The position numbers were made by a program, and so were the translations under genes. A model generated the notes under the pieces. That model had not been told where the DNA came from. It saw only the letters and a program-made list of their open reading frames with translations, and ran no database searches. From Alisma plantago-aquatica (Eukaryota; Streptophyta; Magnoliopsida; Alismatales; Alismataceae): a DNA stretch of 64,000 bases. The stretch spans positions 544,382,879 to 544,446,878 of the forward strand of contig OY856413.1 in the NCBI GenBank assembly GCA_963693085.1, read 5' to 3'. Positions 43,695 to 56,580 of this stretch are shown here, piece after piece; the first letter of the stretch is position 1, and every line of letters begins with the position of its first letter.

Positions 43695-45566
43695 ATGGGT
43701 GACTACCTAGGAGGGAGACTCTCGAGCAGCCTTCCAATCTTTGATGGGAGCAACTTCCTCTATTGGAGAAGAAGACTTCAATTCTTCATCCAAGGATCAA
43801 GTCTCGAGATGTGGCAAATGGTGAACAACCCATACATTCTACCAAAGACAAACATTGAAGAATGGGATGAAGCCACCTTGATGAAAGCAACCTTGAATGC
43901 TAGAGCCATGCACATCCTTTATGCCTCCATGACCCCCACCGAGTTCAACCGGATTTCCTCTTGTGAGACGGCCTATGAGGTATGGAGAAAGCTTTGCATC
44001 ACTTATGAAGGGACAGATCAAGTGAAGGAAAGCAAAGTCTACATGCTCAAAGGGTTGCTTGAGAACTTCAAGATGGGAAAGGAGGAGAGCATAGCCAACA
44101 TGTACTCAAGGCTCAACACCATCTTAAATGGTCTTGCTGTTCTAGGACGTCCTATGTCTAGTGGAGAGATCAACTCAAAGATCCTTAGAACTCTCCCCAA
44201 GAGATGGGAATCCAAGGTGACTTCCATTGAAGAAGCAAGGTCGCTTAGGGATATTCCTATTGAAGAGCTCATTGGAAATCTACAAGCACATGAAGCCACG
44301 CTTGACAAGAGGGAGGAAGTAGAAAGACAAGAGAAGAAAGAGCTAAAGAGAATGAAGAAGGCTGAAATAAAGGCTCAAATTGAAGCTATCATGGAAAAAG
44401 TCTCTCCATCCTCTCAAGCTAAAGAAGATGCCATGTACTCCAAGGGTAGACTCTTCAAAGGCAAGTCCTCCTCCATCCGGTGCTTCACATGTGGAAAGAA
44501 GGGTCACTACAAGGAAGATTGCCCACAAGGCAAAAAGACCCATCTTCACAAGGAGAAATGACACTCAAGCTCAAGTGGCTCCTCCAACTCAAGTTCAAGT
44601 GAAGATTCATGTGAAGGATCAAGCTCAAGATCTAGTGATGAAGGAGAATGTCATTTTGCTCTTGTAGCATCAACAAGTGAAGACTCAAATGAGGTAAATC
44701 TAGACTCTTTAGATAAAGAATCCTTGATTGATCTCATTCATGATATTTGTGCATCTCTTAAGTCTTCTAAAAAGAAAAAGAAAAAGCTTGCTAAAATTGT
44801 TGATAATTTGCATATAGAACTAGATGATCTTGAATATGCAAATTCTTGCTTGCTTATTGATAAAAATGATTGTCTTAGCCAAGTAAACTCTCTTAAACTT
44901 GAAAATGCTAGTTTACTTGATAAGATTAAATTTCTAGAAGCTCAACCTCTCATGCCTAATTCTAATGAAGAACATACTTTAATTGTTGATTCTGTCATGC
45001 ATGACATTGATGTTCTTAAATCTGAAAACAAAAACAAAGATTTTGTTTTGTATGAATTAGAACTAGAAAATGCCTCCTTGCTTGCTAAAATCAATGGGCA
45101 TGAATGTTGTTCTAGTTCTACTAATAGAGAGAATGATGTTGCTGCTCTTCATATTGATAGAGATTCTTATTTAACTAAAACTCTTTGCTTAGAAAATGAT
45201 CTTCTACATGCTAGAGATAACATTAATCAATTGTCTTCTACTATTGCTTCTCTTAAGCATGATAATGATAGTTTAAGATCTTCTTTGCAAAGATTCTTAG
45301 TTGGTAAAAAGAATCTTAATCAAATCCTAGACCATACTACTAAACAAATTGGTAGACATGGTTTAGGGTATGATAGTAGTCAAGGGAACAACAAAGATAA
45401 AGGACCTCCAATATTCCATGGAAAATCCTCTAGTTCCAAGACTATGGGCACATGCAACTATTGCAATGATTTTTGTCATTATTCTTCATGTTGTCCTTTT
45501 AGGAAAGCACCTAAGAGAAATAGGATTTGGGTTGCTAAACTAACCCCTCCGGACCCAAAAACATGA
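43695..45566 (+). pseudogene. Element E gag (UBN2-type) with one in-frame TGA
   Basis: The frame starts at the ATG 43695 (MGDYLGGRL) and ends at the TGA 45564-45566; one extra TGA at 44559-44561 splits it. Domains: a UBN2/gag-polypeptide domain (DGSNFLYWRRRLQFFIQ; AYEVWRKL; KVYMLKGLLENFKMGKEESI; ILRTLPKRWESKVTSIEEA; IEELIGNLQAHE), a zinc knuckle CFTCGKKGHYKEDC (44481-44522), a Ser-rich acidic stretch, a long region with repeated ENASLL-type heptads suggesting coiled coil (44724-45360), and a second knuckle of form CX2CX4HX4C (45453-45494). Two knuckles with a coiled middle resemble SIRE gag. Element F has TGG at the place of the internal TGA. Gag would assemble particles and package RNA; without pol the element depends on enzymes in trans. 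Confidence 0.88.
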
Positions 45567-47460
45567 TTGGGGACCATTTCATCTTTCTTCTTGTAGGTAC
45601 ATGAAAATGGATTGACTTGAGCTATTGAATTGCAAATTGACTTCTCAATCCACATGAAAGAAGAAAGGTGAGATGTGTAGAGGGTGACAACAAGTGGAAA
45701 AGCAATGGTAAGCACAAAGGTATTGTTTTATTGCTTATAACCTTTTCTAACTTGTTTTTGTCAAGTTAGTGTGCACTATACATATGGTTTTTGAGTCAAA
45801 AGTGGCATTTTGTGTTTCTCTTCACACTCTTGCTCAAAAATTGTTCCTAATGCTTCTATAGTGCATTACTAACTTGCTTAGACATGTTTGGATATGGTTT
45901 TTATTTTTAGCATGCCTTTAAATGTGTTTGTATGATATATATATGTCTTTTGACAGCTGCTCTGTCGGTCGAGTTTGCCCTATTGAAACTCGACCGATAG
46001 GCACCAATGGGTGTTGCCAGCAGTTGTCATCGGTCGAGTTGCCAATGCACAGAACTCGACCGATAACACTGTGCACAGAATACAAAGTTGGCTTATTGAG
46101 TGAGAATTTCCCTCTCAACTAGATTTTCTCAACCAATAGCCTTATTCTTTGGCACTCTCATTTGGTACCTTTATATATGCATATTGCCATGTTCTAAATG
46201 CCTATCTTGCTTACAACTCTATCTCTCTAATTGCTCTAAATTGGTATATCTATATCGTGCAATTACTTGTTTTGAGTTGTTTTGCAGGTTTTGATGATGA
46301 ACTCTTTGGATCTCTTGGTTGTGTCTTAAATTGCTTATGTTGTACTCTAACTTGCTACATCTATCTAGGTGTATTTCTTGTTTTGATACAACCTTGAGGT
46401 TCTTAGGGGTAATCATCTTATGGTAAGGATGCATATATAGTGAGTTATATCCTTTCATGCGTCTAAAATTGCATATCTCTTTGTTTGGATATATCTCTTC
46501 ATCTACTCATAGCTTGCTATTTAACTTGTGTATCTTTTGGTATCTCTTGCTATGATCTAGATCCTACTAGTAGTCCTAACTTGTGATATCATCTACTAGT
46601 AGTTCATATTCATGTAGTTCTAACCCTGTTTATAATTGGCATCTTTGATCATCTATATGTTATGCTTGTATCTTATCTCATACATGCTCAAGATTGTTCT
46701 TTAAATTGAATATCTACTATCTTGAGTTGCTTGCATAACATTGTGATGCAGGGTACATAGATCTACATGATATGTGGGAATTGGAGTATTTATGAATTTT
46801 TATGCAGATTTTGCTCTAGTTTCAGTTTTTGCTGCAAGTATAGTGTTTTTTATGCAGAAACACCCTTCTAAGCAAGACTCATCGCTTTGCTATGAGCTCC
46901 GATGGTTTTTGGTCAAATTCCATCATCTTGAGGGTCAAAATTGTGATTTATTGTTTTTCTGCAGCACTTTGTTCAAGTATATTCTTTAACTTGCTTTTCT
47001 TTCTATGCTTGGACAAGCCCCTATATGTGCTCTTCTACTCTCCTTATATAACTTTTGTTATCTTCTTTCTCTTAACAAGTGGTGTTTCTTAGTTTCTACA
47101 CACCCCCACCTTTTTGAAATGACAAAGGGGGAGAAAGATATGTCTTCTTTTGACAACAGGGAGAAGGCATGTCTTACATGAAGTAAAGAAGCGTGTCCAT
47201 GTAAAGGGGAGAAGGTAAATGGGAGAAGACATATATGTGTAGAACATATATGAGTAGAAGACATAGTTTCTATAAATGTTATGAAAGCCAACCATGCAGG
47301 AGAAATAGCATCAATTGAGGGGGAGTATGAGAACTCCATGCGCATCAATTGAGGGGGAGCGTATGAGCTCAATCCTATTGAAACCCCTAGGTTTCTCCGA
47401 AGGTATGATTTTACGTACAAGCTTTCAATACATTTATGGAATGGTTTGTCATCTTCAAAA
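45567..47460 (+). other. 3' non-coding interior of element E
   Basis: Nearly 1.9 kb without a credible gene. It contains two further hairpins of the LTR type (45963-46070) and, from 47128, several purine-rich stretches (GGGGGAGAA or GGGGGAG at about 47128, 47318 and 47352) that look like the polypurine tract at 47461-47470. The pol region expected here is absent. Confidence 0.7.
45963..46070. repeat. Two internal hairpins of the E type
   Basis: TCGGTCGAGTTT/AAACTCGACCGA and ATCGGTCGAGTT/AACTCGACCGAT with loops of different sequence. They use the T:A version of the stem, like F's LTR and unlike most of E's own LTR hairpins. Confidence 0.8.
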
Positions 47461-47470
47461 AGGGGGAGAA
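47461..47470 (+). other. 3' polypurine tract of element E
   Basis: AGGGGGAGAA directly before the 3' LTR start TGTTGACTC. Primes plus-strand synthesis. Confidence 0.9.
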
Positions 47471-49089
47471 TGTTGACTCAAGGTCAATTAGGTCAATGTT
47501 GACTAACGTCTAAATTGACTAAACCCTTGTTTTGATGATGACTAACCATTCCACATATTGGTGTCTAATGCTTCTACATTGAGTGATTTCAGATTAGGTT
47601 TAGACACACTCCAAATGCCCTAACTTGCGCATATCAAATTGGAGAAAAGACAAGTCAAAATAGCTACAAGTGTGCAATTTGGGATCTCTATGTAAATGAC
47701 CTTAGAATTGCTTTGTAACCACTTGTAATGATTGTATGACTTGTAATTAAGCTTAGAAAAATTATTGGGACACAAAAATCCATCATTTGTATAGCCAAAC
47801 AAAAATTCCAAAATACCCATAACAGGGATTTTGTCGGCCGAATTCCAAACTCGGCCGATCCATATATTCTGGAATTTTTGTTGCAATTGGCCGAGTTACA
47901 AACTCAGCCAATTCCCGTTCGGTCAAGTTTCTAGCTAGGAAACTCGGCCGATCCACTGATCGGTCCAAGATGAAAGTCGACCGATCGGCCGAGTTTCTCC
48001 AAGGGAACTCGGCCGACAGTCTAGCTTTCAGCCTTGTCTTTTAGTGGTTTGGCCGAGTTACCTTTATATAAACTCGGCCGATCAGACTGTACGAAAAAGT
48101 GCAGAAAAGTGATTATAGCCGTTGTGGAGTTGCAACAAGTGAAAATAGATTCGTTGCAAGCCACAAAATGGCTAGTTTTCGTTCTCAAGTGTTCCCAAAG
48201 GCTAAGAGGCATCCCCAGCTATAAATAGGACCCCTTGGGCTTCATTCCAAGGTTGAGCATTCACTATGAAGGTTCCTATTCTATAGTTGAGTGATCCTAC
48301 AGCCTCCTCTCTCTCTCTAAGCTTAATCACTTGCTACATCCATTAGAGTGAGTAGGAAATCTGTAAGAGAGCTAGTCATATATGTATATATTGTGAGGCT
48401 CTCACTTCCACCACCTCCTATCTCTTCTTTCAATCATGAAGATGAAGGTTCTCTCTCTTGTCCAAGAGAGGTGAAGAAGAACAAGGGAAGGAGTCCCTTG
48501 GTGAAGATCAAGGCCGAAGACTTGGAGCTAGAGTGGGTAAGCCCTTGGAGAAGGCATAAGACTCAAGCTCAAGTGGGTAAGTCCTTGGTGGAAAGCTTCT
48601 CCGAGTGAAGGTGAAGTCAAAGGCGGAAGATCCAAGAAGAGTGGGTAATTCCTGTAAGGCCGAAGACTTGTGCAAGAGTGGGTAAGTCCTTGGAGAAGGC
48701 CGAAGACTCTTGCAAAGTGGGTAAGTCCTTGGTAAGGTTGAAGACTCTTTGTATTGGATAGGTAAGTCCTTTGTTTGGTCATGTATTGTAAGTCTTATGA
48801 ATGAATATAAGAATGCAATAGTTTGGAAGTCCTAGAGGTTGACCTCTCTAGGCAAGTGGACTGACACACTTCTAGTTTGAAGTGTGGAACCACTCTAAAT
48901 AGCTTGTCTAATTGGTTCATGTTCAATCTCTCTCTCCCTTGCTATGCATGATTTAGTTGCACTCAAATTACCTTATTTAGCAACCTTATCTTGTCATATA
49001 ATTTGAAGGTTTAATGAATTTTGTTTAAGTGCTTTCAGCTCTATTCACCCCCCTCTAGAGCACCTAAGTCACCCATCTAGGATCCAACA
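47471..49089 (+). repeat. Element E 3' LTR
   Basis: 1619 bp, almost identical to 42022-43643; differences are isolated substitutions and small indels in simple runs. Followed by the CTACT duplication at 49090-49094. Confidence 0.95.
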
Positions 49090-49094
49090 CTACT

Positions 49095-51475
49095 CACTCT
49101 AACCTAGTTTGCACGAAACCAACCGAGGCAACACATCCACCTCATCTCCACGAATGCGACAAGAACTCACACAACCCGTGAAGGCGACAAGATCAGTCTC
49201 CACGATCATCATCGGAGAGCACCCACTCCAAACTGACTGACTCAGATTGGGTGTCTACTAAATACCACCCCTCCTACCTATATAACTCACCCTCAAGATT
49301 TGCCTAGGCCCCTTTAGTTTTCCTTAGCCTTCAATTTGTCCAAAGCAAGCTCAGATAGCTCCGCCCTCAAGATCACCCCCTTCAGTTCACTCTGTCGCCA
49401 CCTAGCTACTGACCAGGGAGCTCTCTCCCTCTCTACTTCTAATGAACTCTCCCTTCAACTTCACTGCATCGAGCATGCCTTCACCGGACCCTCTTCAAGG
49501 TCCTAGGACCACCAGAAACTATCCCTCACCTTCTTCTTCTTTGCGGCCGACAAGCTGATGACTTCTCTCTGCAGGGCACCGATCATACGGGAGTTGAGCC
49601 TTGAGTACTGGCCTCCTAGATCCGGGAGAGCTCTGTGAAGCTAACTCCACCTTCACACACGTGAGGAGACCCCTGCTATTGGTGGGAGCTCACCGGAGCT
49701 GAAGGCAGAGCAAGCTTGGCTTGCAGAAGACTAAGGGAGAGCGGGACCCATCGAGTCCAATTGGACCAGTGAGGTAAATCCACCTCAGCCACCCCTTTCT
49801 TCATTCTTCTATCATGCGATTAAAGGTTGACCGTTGGATCTGAGCATCCAATGGACCACCTTTATTCTCTTCTCATTTATTAATCACCGATTTTCAATAT
49901 TTGTCAAAAAGTACCTTGATCTTAGGAATATCACAGTAAATCGTAGGAATGCCAGAAAAATACAAACAAGTACTCTATTTTGATCAAAAAAATATGAGGA
50001 TCATGATTATGGTATCAGTTGATCCCAAATATGACTCATATAATTACTCATACTCAATTATGATTTTATCTTATTTAATTATTTGTAAAATACGCGAGCC
50101 TAGTTAAATCACCAAAATCATGTCATTATATTATTTTTGTGCCTAGATAATTATGGGACTTTCAATTCCAATTTATATAACTCAAATATTAGTAAAGTTG
50201 GATTATCACTCTTTTTCCCCTATTCTGACTTACCAAATTATTATAATTATCCATCATGATCCAAAGACCACCAAATTGATTTAGAAATCCTACTCTGACA
50301 TGATACTATCAAATGTGGACTCAAATCCATACTCAATGATTCATACTCTACTCTCATGAATCTAACCAAGAAAAAGGGCCTTTAATATTCTTTGGAACTA
50401 AATTATGAATTTGCCAATATATCTAATTAGTATCAAATATCTTATAATTTTTGGAAGACAGAGGTACCAGTGAGGAGCATCTTTGGACTCCCTGAGTAGA
50501 AGGTACGCCATTACCCTCATTTGGCTCATATCAGTGAATGGTTGTATTATACTTGTAAAAGACTTGGCATATGCTATTGTTTGAAATAGATATCAATGTA
50601 TGATCGATTTTGAATGAGGTTTTGTATAAGTATGTTATCACACCTGAACATAAAATGCTTGTTCCATTATATTATAGCACTATATCTCTTTGGTAAGCAT
50701 AGTGCTTGAGGGTGATCTATCTCTTTGGTAAGAAGATCACCATATGTAATGATCTATCTCTTTGGTAAGCAGGTCATGAGGCCTTAAAGTGTCTATCCCA
50801 TTGGTAGGCAGATGCATGAGTATATAATGGAAAAATAAACTTAAAACATGTCTTATGTTTCTTTTCAAACATCTTTGTTCAAGTATATGTCTGTCATTTT
50901 ATTATAATTTTGCTAAAGTTCTAGTTTTATACTCCTGCCAAGTGTCTTGTGTTTTCTTTTGCCAAGATATGATGAGAGGTATATATAAAAGACATGTAGG
51001 CATACTCAGTACAATATATTTGTATATTGTGTTGATGTGTACCAATTTTAAATATTTTATAGGTACCTTTTGATAATGATGATGATGTTGCAACTCAATA
51101 TGTTGGCTCAACAAAATCAGATCTTTCATGGGGATGCTAAAGCTAAATGGGACTCTTAGTTTATGTTCTTTTTCTTCTACAAGAAGTTCTCTCATGTATT
51201 AAGTTTTCTTCTGTAGAACTCCTATGCCTTCAGGCCCCTATGTAATTAACATTTGGTTTATTTAAGTAAGCTGGTTATTTGGTGCATGTATATACTTGTG
51301 TGTTTGATCCACTCAGGGACGGGCAATTTTAACCCTTTTGTACACCTTATTTTGGCTCCTAAGGTGTAGAGTGGGGTTATGTTCTTAACCCATGACAAAT
51401 ATCTTATGATACAAATGACTCTTACATGTTTATGATTTGGTTTATGAAAATTCATGAAAATGTGGTAGAGTGACT
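49095..51475 (+). repeat. Element D 3' LTR, second part
   Basis: Continues the LTR begun at 41553. From about 49900 it aligns with 36270-37900. It contains the second hairpin array (50676-50777) and ends near 51475. No gene; open frames are short and fall on both strands. Confidence 0.65.
50676..50777 (+). repeat. Constant-loop, variable-stem hairpin array (copy 2)
   Basis: Loops contain ATCTCTTTGGTAAG; stems are AGCACTAT/ATAGTGCT (50676-50706), GGTGATCT/AGATCACC (50711-50741), both perfect 8 bp, and ATGATCT/AGGTCAT (50749-50777, one wobble). It matches the array at 37215-37390. Confidence 0.8.
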
Positions 51476-52530
51476 GAATATATTTGTTGGTACATAAAGT
51501 TGGCTAAACAATATGGTTTAAATCTTGGTGTGAGTTTGTACAAGTGAAAACTTAAATGATAATTCATCATCATGAAGTATATTTAACGCTTAAATCATTC
51601 ATGAATAATGATGTGGGAATGTTTGTGTATGTTTTCACTAGTGTATGTTTACACTAGTGACTAGACAAACTATTTAGGTTAGAATGGTGTAAAATATGTA
51701 ATTGAGATTTATATTTAAAATATGAAGTTATATGATAACTAAACAATGTTGAGGGTGTTTTGGTATCTATTAGTTATTTAAATATCCAATTGAATAAGCA
51801 TAACAAAGGTAATCAATTTATTTACCAAACAATGATATATTTAGTCCAAGCTCACCATGGATATATATATATATATATATATATATATCTGTGTGTGTGT
51901 GTGTTTGATAAAGTATTGACTAAATTTTCATGAAATTTGGTAATGCAGTTGTAAGGTCATTAATTTACAAGATTATTAAAGTATTGAGAATAGATTTCCT
52001 AAGATATAATATAATCAAATTATTAAAAAAAACATATTTGTTACTTGATCCCCATCTTATAACTAGAATGGGGTGACATATATGTCAAGTAGCCAGATAG
52101 TCATTGGATTTAGATAAGTTACTTCATCATCATATTCCACCTCTGGAAAAAGGAAATAATATAATGTGAATGGAAGTCTACATCTAAACTAGAGAGAACA
52201 TCTCGATAACATGATTACATGGACTTTATTCCCTTATATTGTCTTGCCACAACAAATCAATGTTTCTAACCCTTAGAGGATGTCCGCATTACCTTGGTAG
52301 GGAGAATGACTACTTGTTATGGGTTCTTTTCCATTGCCTCTATAGATAATGAATGCATGCAGGAAATCTAAGAAGAGGCTCACATACCTTCATTAAATGG
52401 TCAATAGATCTTGCCTGGACTTCAGGATAGCCTCTTTAGGAACTAATTGATGCATATGAGTGATGTTTCATCAGCTGACCTAATTTTTGATACCAACAAT
52501 AAGGGTGGAGCTCAACAACAACAAATCTGG
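51476..52530. other. AT-rich interval without genes, with a short microsatellite
   Basis: No coding region or recognised repeat boundary, apart from (AT)n followed by (GT)n at about 51860-51904. The last bases TCTGG (52526-52530) are the left target copy of element G. Confidence 0.5.
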
Positions 52531-54988
52531 TGTAACATCCCACATTTTCAAACATATATATCCCTTAGAAGAAGCATTATTCTGAAGTGATTTGTCACAA
52601 AATGCTAATCATTGCAATTAGAGTAAATGAAACACCTTGCATTAATTTGAAATCGATTCATACATAGTTCATGGTCATGATAGCTAAAACTTCTTCATCA
52701 TAAAATCTGAATCTAGTGAACCAGACTTGGATAATATAATTTAGACATGGTATAAATGATATATGAAGGCATTGGATCAGTTTGGTAGATGGCATCAGAC
52801 CAAACAAAATTTCAAATCTTCATAGCCCTTGATTTTCCTTTTATTTTTCAATTACTCCAAATCCTGCAAACTCACATCCCCAACCATGTAGAACAAACGA
52901 CATCATAAGTAAGTGGTACTTGGCACTTTATATGACAAAAAGTAACTATGGATTGACATAAAGTAAATTTGACATGAAATAAATTTGACATGAACATGAC
53001 CATGGATTATATGAATCATTCTTTATGTGGCATCCAACTCATAAAACACAAGATTAACTAAGCGGAAGCGAATCATTTGCAGTGGATTACAGAAAATCAC
53101 TAAAAATTTAAAACCTTTTTCAAAGAGACCCAATCATAGGAAAACTCTTTCAACAAGAACCAATGTATTACATTTACATCATGGTTCATAAGTATATATC
53201 TTATACCATCTCTTCTCAAGGGTTACAACATCAACTGCCTTGTTAAAAGCTAAACACAGACATCATCCAAAATCTCAAAAAGATACATTAAAAGCACTAA
53301 GTACTAACTCCGAGGATCTGAGAGTACAGAGACGACACATAGGACTTCTATCTACAAAACACGACAGACAACACACTCAACCTGAGTTGTCACTGTTGTC
53401 CCTATTGATGCTGATGTTCTTCCTCTGCAAGATATTCTCAGTCTCTTTCGCACTCGTCCACCTAAAAATGTTGGTTGCCACGGGGGTGAGACAATTGAAA
53501 ATTGCCCCAGCGAGAGATATAACTCTCCGCCAGAAACATCATTATTGTAGTTTAATTAATATAAAACTGAGCAGAGGATAAGCAGTTTAGATCATTCTCA
53601 TCTTTTAAAGTATTACACCTATCTATGATTGAACAGTAATTCAATTATTCTCTTTATAAGGAATAAAAAGAACATGTATACCATTTATCTACCATACATT
53701 TTCAACATCTCAAGCTTTGCTCATGTCATTCATTATTCTGATGTGTCACCCATGATTCATTCTTGTTTCTATTTGTTGGCCTTAGCCAATCTGCTAAACA
53801 GGTATTCACTTATGCCAGACATGTGATTATATATATCATCATGTCTTATTCAAGCATTAAACTATATCAACCATGTATAAATGTTTCAGGCATTGGACTA
53901 TACCACTCCTGATTACACAGCCAGGCATTGGACTTTAACCAACCCTAATTACAGGCATTAAGCCTCTGCCAGGTATTTCTAATTATAGAGGCATGGATAG
54001 CATGTGAAACATAACTATCAACATGAGATATCTAGCATCATGATTATAATCAACAGTAGCAGTAAGATATCAACATAAGCATGACTATTGTATGTACACA
54101 TTTACAGTCTTATGCATATCCACAACATAAGTATAATTACTATCTCTTAGTTGCACTAAGCATAATCTTTATGTAAAGAGAACAAACAAGGGTTATCATC
54201 CAATGTGAAGTGTCATGTATAACCCTAAACAGATATGCTATACGGCTGTATTACATCTTTTATTATGCCCTGGGGAATTTGAATCGTACCATTCAAAGTC
54301 CAACCGACCCCTGCGAAGGGCTATTCGGTTTTGTACAAGATCTAGGAGTACCGACATCCTAAGATCTCTTCCCCTCGGTCAGTACGAGTAAAAAGGCAGT
54401 GACATATCAGTCAAAGCTGCCACCACAACAACATATAGTCAAGCTGAAAACCACTAGTCCAACCTTGGTACAGGTCACGACACTAGAAACTAGGGTATTC
54501 AAACCCAAAAACTGAGGTACAACCGTAGTTGTCCTCTAATCACATCATGTTATAACCACAGAGACACGACCGCAGCCGTTCTCAATCACATCAGATGTAT
54601 GAGGCATGACCATAGCCAACCTCCACAATTTGTATTGTGGATGACAAGGATATATCCTCAACCTGCCACCCCCGCATTTTCAACAATATGCACTCCGAGT
54701 TTCCCTTAGGAATACTCATTTCACCATCCAGCAAGTTGTGACACTGAAGATGGTTCTACGACATAGGACACTGCATGATTAGAGTTGCACTTGATTAGTT
54801 ATGCCAATTGGGTGAATTAAGGCTGCATCAAACAAGTGGCCATACAAACCCTAATTCACTTCTAGAAAGCATATAAATATCAAAACCTGAAAAGATATAA
54901 AACATATGAAACATAATTTCTCATCTCATCATCATATGGTAATATTCACTTTCCATTCATGAGACTACACCAATCATCATATTATCAT

Positions 54989-55270
54989 AGGATATAAATC
55001 CTTTTCATAATATCACAGGGTATCAACCCTTATCAACATAAGAGGAATACACCTCATTCAGGGCTCAACCATGCCCAAAGGTCATTAAGACCATCATACT
55101 ATCACATGATATAAATCCTTTTCACAATAACACAGGGAATCAACCCTTATCAACACAAGAGGATTACACCTCATTCAGGGCTCAATCATGCCCATGAAAC
55201 ATCTTGTTACCTCTTACTAGGTAACATCTAACCATATGGCTCACAAGGCCATTAAACATCTTGTCACCTC
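54989..55270 (-). repeat. String of mini-hairpins in B2
   Basis: AGGAT/ATCCT (54989-55002), AGGGT/ACCCT (55017-55030), GAGG/CCTC (about 55042-55055), GGGC/GCCC (55061-55076) and then a repeat of the block to about 55196, followed by GTTACC/GGTAAC. Loops are 4-8 nt. Confidence 0.65.
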
Positions 55271-55979
55271 TCACTAGGAAACAATGCCATATTAACTCAT
55301 GTAATATAATAGTAACACCACTATTTCCTCCATAGGGTTAGGGTTTACTATTCACATCAATTAGGGTTTCATGTTCATTTTATCAATCCAACCCTAATAT
55401 ATTGTTCCATACATCTAGGAGCATCCATCGACATTCCAAGCATTTAATATTCTTATCATTTATCATTAAATGATCATCAACACAAGGTATGAGTTTATCT
55501 CTCATCCTTATCATGGTATGATTACATCATACTCATTTTAGATTACTTATCAAGTATGTTAAACTCATTACATTTCATTGTAACAATTTACATAACACTC
55601 TCCTTGTGTATCTTATCCAAAAATATTGGATTTGAGATGCATCAAGGTATATCAACCCTGAAATGCTAAATGTGATATCTATAATGTCTCAATGTATCAC
55701 TTCCCTCATCACTTCTATCTTACTTGAGTTTATTAACTTATCTTATAATAAGGAATCTCACATCTTAATACTTTCATCTACCAAACTATCACCTTTACCA
55801 TGATGTGCATAGATCACACACAAGGATTGTCCAACTATCTTCAATGATATGGACTCATCTCAAGTTAAGGCATTGCTTATTATACGGTTGCCTATAGTCA
55901 ACCACTTAAGATATTTCATCGTTATAGGGTATTACCCATTATTTCATCATTAAGGTTTACTCATATCATTACCCAGACA

Positions 55980-56580
55980 TTAGGGTTATGATTTATCATC
56001 ATATTGCCCATGATTAGAATTCCACGCACTATAGCCCAAATTTAGGGTTTCACATAGCTTTACTCTGTGTTAGGTTTAAGGTTTCATATGACATAGCCCT
56101 CAATTAGGGTTTCACATGGAATCATCCTCAATTAGGGTTTCTCATGGAATCACCCTCAATTAGGGTTTCATTAATCATCCCAATTAGGGTTTCATTCAAT
56201 TACCCATAAATTAGGGATTCATTATTCATCCAATTAGGGTTTGGCATTTCATTACCTTGAATTAGAGTTACCCAAGTCATTACCCTTAATTAGGGTTATA
56301 ATATTACCCTTAATTAGGGTTACACTATTACCCTAGATTAGGATTTTACTCAGAATTTCCCTAAATCAGGGTTAGGGTTCATTAACCTTCTCGATTAGGG
56401 TTTCTTGATCTCTTTACTAAGGATCATACCATAAATCACCATATGAATCATACTCATGTATGAATTCCTTTATATCATTCTCTCCACTTTATTTGGTTAC
56501 ATCAACCATCCAATCAAATACAAACAACTATGTTTGACATAGTATACTGAGTTATTGCTTCCATAAACAATTAGGGTTTG
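55980..56580. repeat. Dispersed AATTAGGGTTT (telobox-like) motifs in B2
   Basis: More than ten copies of TTAGGGTTT or close forms, spaced 20-40 bp apart. B1 holds corresponding AAACCCTAATT copies, notably at 11285-11330. The core matches the plant telobox AAACCCTAA. Confidence 0.7.

Larger units (their letters stand above)
42022..49089 (+). mobile_element. Element E: gag-only SIRE-like copia element
   Basis: LTRs 42022-43643 (1622 bp) and 47471-49089 (1619 bp) are nearly identical and start TGTTGACTCAAGG, end GGATCCAACA. The target duplication is CTACT (42017-42021 and 49090-49094). A tRNA-iMet primer site TGGTATCAGAGC follows the 5' LTR and AGGGGGAGAA precedes the 3' LTR. The 3.8-kb interior encodes gag only (43695-45566); there is no protease, integrase or reverse transcriptase. 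This is the pattern of TR-GAG elements. A second member starts at 61244. By LTR similarity E is the youngest insertion in the window. Confidence 0.9.
37983..51475 (+). mobile_element. Element D: Tekay/Del-like chromovirus, 3' LTR split by element E
   Basis: Plus-strand order: end of gag, protease, reverse transcriptase, RNase H, integrase, chromodomain (to 41517), a purine-rich stretch (41519-41552) and 3' LTR from TGTGATAAAG at 41553. The LTR is interrupted at 42021 by E (CTACT duplication) and resumes at 49095; its end near 51475 (GAAAATGTGG...GTGAC) is approximate. The pol order and chromodomain give the class; the gag is lost. The reading frame has several stops and at least one frame change (RNase H). 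Confidence 0.8.

Noticed and set aside
56100..56400. Possible interstitial telomere array
   Set aside because: The TTAGGGTTT words are separated by 20-40 bp of other sequence; there is no uninterrupted tandem array.
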